Assembly: GCA_028287305.1 (NCBI GenBank)
Contig: JAQBPX010000002.1
Coordinates: 62,001 to 126,000 of the forward strand
DNA: 64,000 nt
Origin: Gemmatimonadota bacterium
GTDB lineage: Bacteria; Gemmatimonadota; Gemmatimonadetes; Gemmatimonadales; Gemmatimonadaceae
Direction of reading: 5' to 3'
Under the pieces are notes generated by a model that saw only the letters and a program-made list of their open reading frames with translations, had not been told where the DNA came from and did not search any database. Position numbers and translations under genes: made by a program. How positions within the stretch are numbered: the first letter of the stretch is position 1; each line of letters opens with the position of its first letter. Shown one piece after another: positions 61,893 through 64,000 of the stretch.

Positions 61893-62318
61893 ATGCCGAC
61901 GAGGACTGCGAGTGCAACGTGGAAGGGAAAGCTGCGCGATGGCAGCGGCACCTTCAAAGGCGAGATGGGGATCGGGGGGAGCTACTCGTTCGCGTCGCGC
62001 TTCGAAAATGGCGCGGGGTCGAACCCCGAGGAGCTCGTGGCGGCGGCGCTGGCCAGCTGCTACAGCATGGCGCTGAGCGTGGGGCTGGACGCGGCCGGGA
62101 TGACGCCGGAGCAGATCGACACGAGCGCCGCCTGCACGGTGGAGAAGGTCGGAGACGGCTTCCAGGTGACGAAGATGAAGCTCACCTGCCGCGCGAAGGT
62201 CGCGAATGGCGACGCCGCGAAGTTCGAGCAGGTCGCGCAAGCCACCAAGGATGGCTGCCCGATTTCCAAGCTGATGAAGGGCAACGTGGAAATGACACTG
62301 GACGCCGCGCTGGCCTGA
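61893..62318 (+). CDS. OsmC-family peroxiredoxin
   Basis: 141 aa; ATG at 61893 with GGAG/AGGA upstream. Both redox cysteines are present: Cys56 in ALASCYSMAL and Cys122 in DGCPISKLM. GSNPEELVAAALASC is the canonical OsmC motif. It reduces organic hydroperoxides using a thiol system. Divergent from sufE, with a 71-bp spacer. Confidence 0.95.
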   Translation: MPTRTASATWKGKLRDGSGTFKGEMGIGGSYSFASRFENGAGSNPEELVAAALASCYSMALSVGLDAAGMTPEQIDTSAACTVEKVGDGFQVTKMKLTCRAKVANGDAAKFEQVAQATKDGCPISKLMKGNVEMTLDAALA

Positions 62319-62327
62319 GCTCGCGGC

Positions 62328-62636
62328 TCAGGCGCCGTAGAATTCCTTGATGCAGAGGGTGACGACCTTCTGCAGCAGGCGCGTCTGCTGTTCCGCGGTG
62401 GGGAGGGAGTCGAGGGCCGGAAGCGCGTACCACAGGTCCTTGAGCACCACGAGCAGCTGCTCGGGGTGCATGTCCCGCTCGCGCGCCGCCTCGGACAGCT
62501 CACGCAGTGCGCCCCGCAGCGAATCGGCATCCTGGCCGTTCTGCAGGAAGGCCGTGAGCGCGCGACGAACGGACTCGAGAGTCTCGCTCGGAAGCGGCTG
62601 GGGCGGGGGAGGCGACCAGTCTGGCGCCATCATCAT
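62328..62636 (-). CDS. Small helical protein, unknown function
   Basis: 102 aa, three consecutive ATG codons at 62636, 62633 and 62630. A Pro-rich start (SPPPPQPLPS) is followed by helices (LESVRRALTAFLQNGQDADS, HPEQLLVVLKDLWYALP, TRLLQKVVTLCIKEFYG). Soluble, with no signal peptide. Ends 10 nt from the convergent osmC stop. Supported by amino-acid composition only, as no ribosome-binding site is visible; the open frame continues upstream but that part looks non-coding. Confidence 0.5.
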   Translation of the reverse strand: MMMAPDWSPPPPQPLPSETLESVRRALTAFLQNGQDADSLRGALRELSEAARERDMHPEQLLVVLKDLWYALPALDSLPTAEQQTRLLQKVVTLCIKEFYGA

Positions 62637-62867
62637 GCAGGAGCAGCGAGAACGGGGAAGGATGCGACAGTCGTTCGCGCACCACGGAGGGAATTCGCGT
62701 ACGGGACGAATGTTTACCTCGGGTCTGGCGACGTCAAGTGACATTTCACTAAACGGACAAATCAGGTGTGTTTCGCGAACACAATCGTCCACTGGCGTAC
62801 GGATTGCCGCGAATAGTTCGACGAGCTCCCCGCACGGCGGCACCTTCCTCGTAGTTTCCCCTGCGAC
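62637..62867. other. 231-bp intergenic region with no recognised gene
   Basis: It is less GC-rich than its surroundings between about 62730 and 62820. It holds the -10 candidate TAGTTT (62852-62857), 10 nt before the ATG at 62868. Nothing else is recognised. Confidence 0.4.
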
Positions 62868-63242
62868 ATGTCCCCGCTCGACGTCCTCGTCCTGACCGCC
62901 GACGCGCTCGGCAGCGCCCTGCTGGGGGCGGCGGTCGAGCTGTCCGGTCATCGTCCCGTGTTTCCCCAGGCGCGAGAAAGCGCGCGCGCCGCGCTGCTCA
63001 GGGTGCGCCCCAGGGTGGTGCTCGTCGAGCACTCCCATCCGGAAGGCGGCGACGAGCGATTCCTGGGGCCCGCGATCATGACCGGTGCGCGACCGATTCT
63101 CGTGTACACGGGCGGTCACCAGGATCCACATGGGCTCGCTTCCGCCCGGGCACTGGCCGAGCGGCTCGGTGTGCCACTCTGCATCCTGCCAGAGGAGAGC
63201 GAGGAGCTGGCCAACCTGCTCGACGCGGAGGCGCGCGCGTAG
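62868..63242 (+). CDS. Degenerate response-regulator receiver-like protein
   Basis: 124 aa, alpha/beta. DVLVLTADALGSALL opens like a CheY receiver, and RPRVVLVEHSHPEGGDE sits where the phospho-acceptor Asp should be (here Glu/His). GARPILVYTGGH matches the Thr strand. The acidic pocket and conserved Lys are not visible, so phosphorylation is unlikely. It may act as a pseudo-receiver. Followed 12 nt later by a cupin gene. Confidence 0.5.
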   Translation: MSPLDVLVLTADALGSALLGAAVELSGHRPVFPQARESARAALLRVRPRVVLVEHSHPEGGDERFLGPAIMTGARPILVYTGGHQDPHGLASARALAERLGVPLCILPEESEELANLLDAEARA

Positions 63243-63254
63243 CATCTTGCGCGG

Positions 63255-63629
63255 ATGCCGACATCCGCTGAAGCCACGCTCCAGAAGTGGAGCGACGTAC
63301 CCCTCGAGAACCTCTCCCCGCTCCTCGACCGGCGCCTGATCACCGGCGACCGCATCATGCTCGCGCACGTGCTGCTCAAGAAGGGCTGCATCGTGCCGCG
63401 ACACCAGCACGAGAACGAGCAGTTCACCTACATCCTGTCGGGCGCGCTCCGCTTCTGGATCGGCGAGGATGAATCGCGCGAAGTGATCGTGCGCGAGGGC
63501 GAGGTGCTGCACCTGCCGAGCATGGTGTGGCACAAGGCGGAGGCGATCGAGGACACGCTCGACTTCGACATCTTCAGCCCGCCGCGACAGGACTGGATCG
63601 ACAAGACCGACTCGTACCTCCGCAAGTGA
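63255..63629 (+). CDS. Small cupin-fold metal-binding protein
   Basis: 124 aa. Cupin motif 1: PRHQHENEQFTYILSG (HxH...E ligands), motif 2: EVLHLPSMVWHKAEA (His ligand). Likely binds Fe, Mn or Ni; the reaction is unknown. TAGCAT (63240-63245) lies 9 nt before the ATG and is a possible -10. It precedes an SDR gene by 7 nt, which suggests a two-step pathway or shared regulation. Confidence 0.85.
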   Translation: MPTSAEATLQKWSDVPLENLSPLLDRRLITGDRIMLAHVLLKKGCIVPRHQHENEQFTYILSGALRFWIGEDESREVIVREGEVLHLPSMVWHKAEAIEDTLDFDIFSPPRQDWIDKTDSYLRK

Positions 63630-63636
63630 GCGACGC

Positions 63637-64000
63637 GTGGACCTCGGACTGAAGGGCAAGGTCGCACTCGTCGCCGCGGCGAGTCGCGGGCTGGGACGCG
63701 CGATCGCGCACGAGCTGGCGGCGGAGGGCGCGCGCGTGGTGATGAGCGCCCGCGGCGAGGAGGCGCTGCGCGCGGCGCGCGACGAGATCGCGCGCGACAC
63801 CGGTGGCGAGCTGATCGCGATCCCCGGCGACGTGAGCCGCGTGGATGACCTCGTACGCCTCGCGCGCGAGGCGGAGCAGTGGGGCGGTGGACGCGTGGAC
63901 ATCGTGGTCAACAATGCGGGTGGTCCACCATCGGGACCGTTCGAGGACCTGCCGTGGGACAAGTGGGCCGACGCGATCGACCTTACGCTGCGCAGCGCGG
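63637..64000 (+). CDS. Short-chain dehydrogenase/reductase, partial (3' end outside the window)
   Basis: 121 codons visible, from GTG. Classical SDR N-terminus: KGKVALVAAASRGLGRAIAHEL (Rossmann GxxxGxG variant AAASRGLG), GDVSRVDDLVRL, NNAGGPPSGPFEDLPWDKW. NNAGGPP suggests the 3-oxoacyl-ACP reductase-like subgroup. The catalytic Ser-Tyr-Lys region is beyond the window edge. Seven nucleotides after the cupin stop. Confidence 0.85.
   Translation, partial: MDLGLKGKVALVAAASRGLGRAIAHELAAEGARVVMSARGEEALRAARDEIARDTGGELIAIPGDVSRVDDLVRLAREAEQWGGGRVDIVVNNAGGPPSGPFEDLPWDKWADAIDLTLRSA

Noticed and set aside
62637-63962. Continuation of the minus-strand frame upstream of the 102-aa protein
   Set aside because: This part is antisense to three well-supported plus-strand genes and has Ser/Arg-rich shadow composition.

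Overview
The window is a gene-dense, high-GC bacterial chromosome segment. The gene mix fits a member of the Gemmatimonadota: a SusC/SusD outer-membrane pair, many secreted or lipid-anchored proteins whose signal peptides end in Ala-Gln or a lipobox Cys, a DUF5916/CBM9 protein, M13 and M28 metallopeptidases, a full-length Lhr helicase, and many genes that seem to start leaderless just after a TANNNT -10 element. The taxonomic call is inference from gene content; no rRNA or tRNA gene is visible.

Layout. 1-2.4 kb: start of a secreted S8-type protease (cut by the window edge) and a hybrid sensor kinase. 2.5-10.1 kb: a SusC/SusD pair, divergent from a four-gene operon encoding an ECF sigma factor, a membrane protein with a glycogen-binding-like (CBM48/AMPK) module, a secreted helical protein, and a barrel-like protein ending in a second such module. 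10.1-16.4 kb: secreted proteins (serpin, PQQ-type sugar dehydrogenase-like protein, Spy-like protein, TolB-like propeller, M13 peptidase). 16.6-23.5 kb: an ABC exporter, then deoC translationally coupled to a double-domain ALDH16, a lipoprotein and a small protein. 23.5-31.2 kb: DUF5916 protein, SMP-30-like lipoprotein, a membrane HExxH protein coupled to a Crp/Fnr regulator, and an Ada plus alkyltransferase-like DNA repair pair. 31.4-34.2 kb: proton-translocating transhydrogenase pntAA-pntAB-pntB. 34.3-44.8 kb: M28 peptidase, Ser/Thr kinase, DinB-like protein, Lhr and an Old Yellow Enzyme. 45-50.5 kb: glycine-zipper lipoprotein, DUF1761 protein, OmpR/HisKA two-component pair, a possible bilin-reductase-like protein, and a deoxynucleoside kinase. 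50.6-52.7 kb: a compact redox operon with a predicted diheme four-helix cytochrome b, a second four-helix membrane protein and two Tat-exported Rieske proteins. 52.8-64 kb: an orphan DHp-like protein, TIGR01777 epimerase, amidase, prohibitin-like protein, nitroreductase, an epimerase/DapA-like operon, SufE, OsmC, a cupin and the start of an SDR.

The most system-like novelties are the ECF/CBM48 module beside SusCD, which could be a glycan-responsive regulatory circuit, and the cytochrome b/Rieske operon, which could be a minimal bc-like electron-transfer unit. The intergenic regions are also unusual. Several hold long imperfect palindromes (REPIN-like elements at 2368-2472 and 58644-58799, and a roughly 200-bp one at 44846-45055). 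In three places a terminator hairpin leads almost directly into a leaderless promoter. No CRISPR array, insertion sequence, prophage or integrase was seen.
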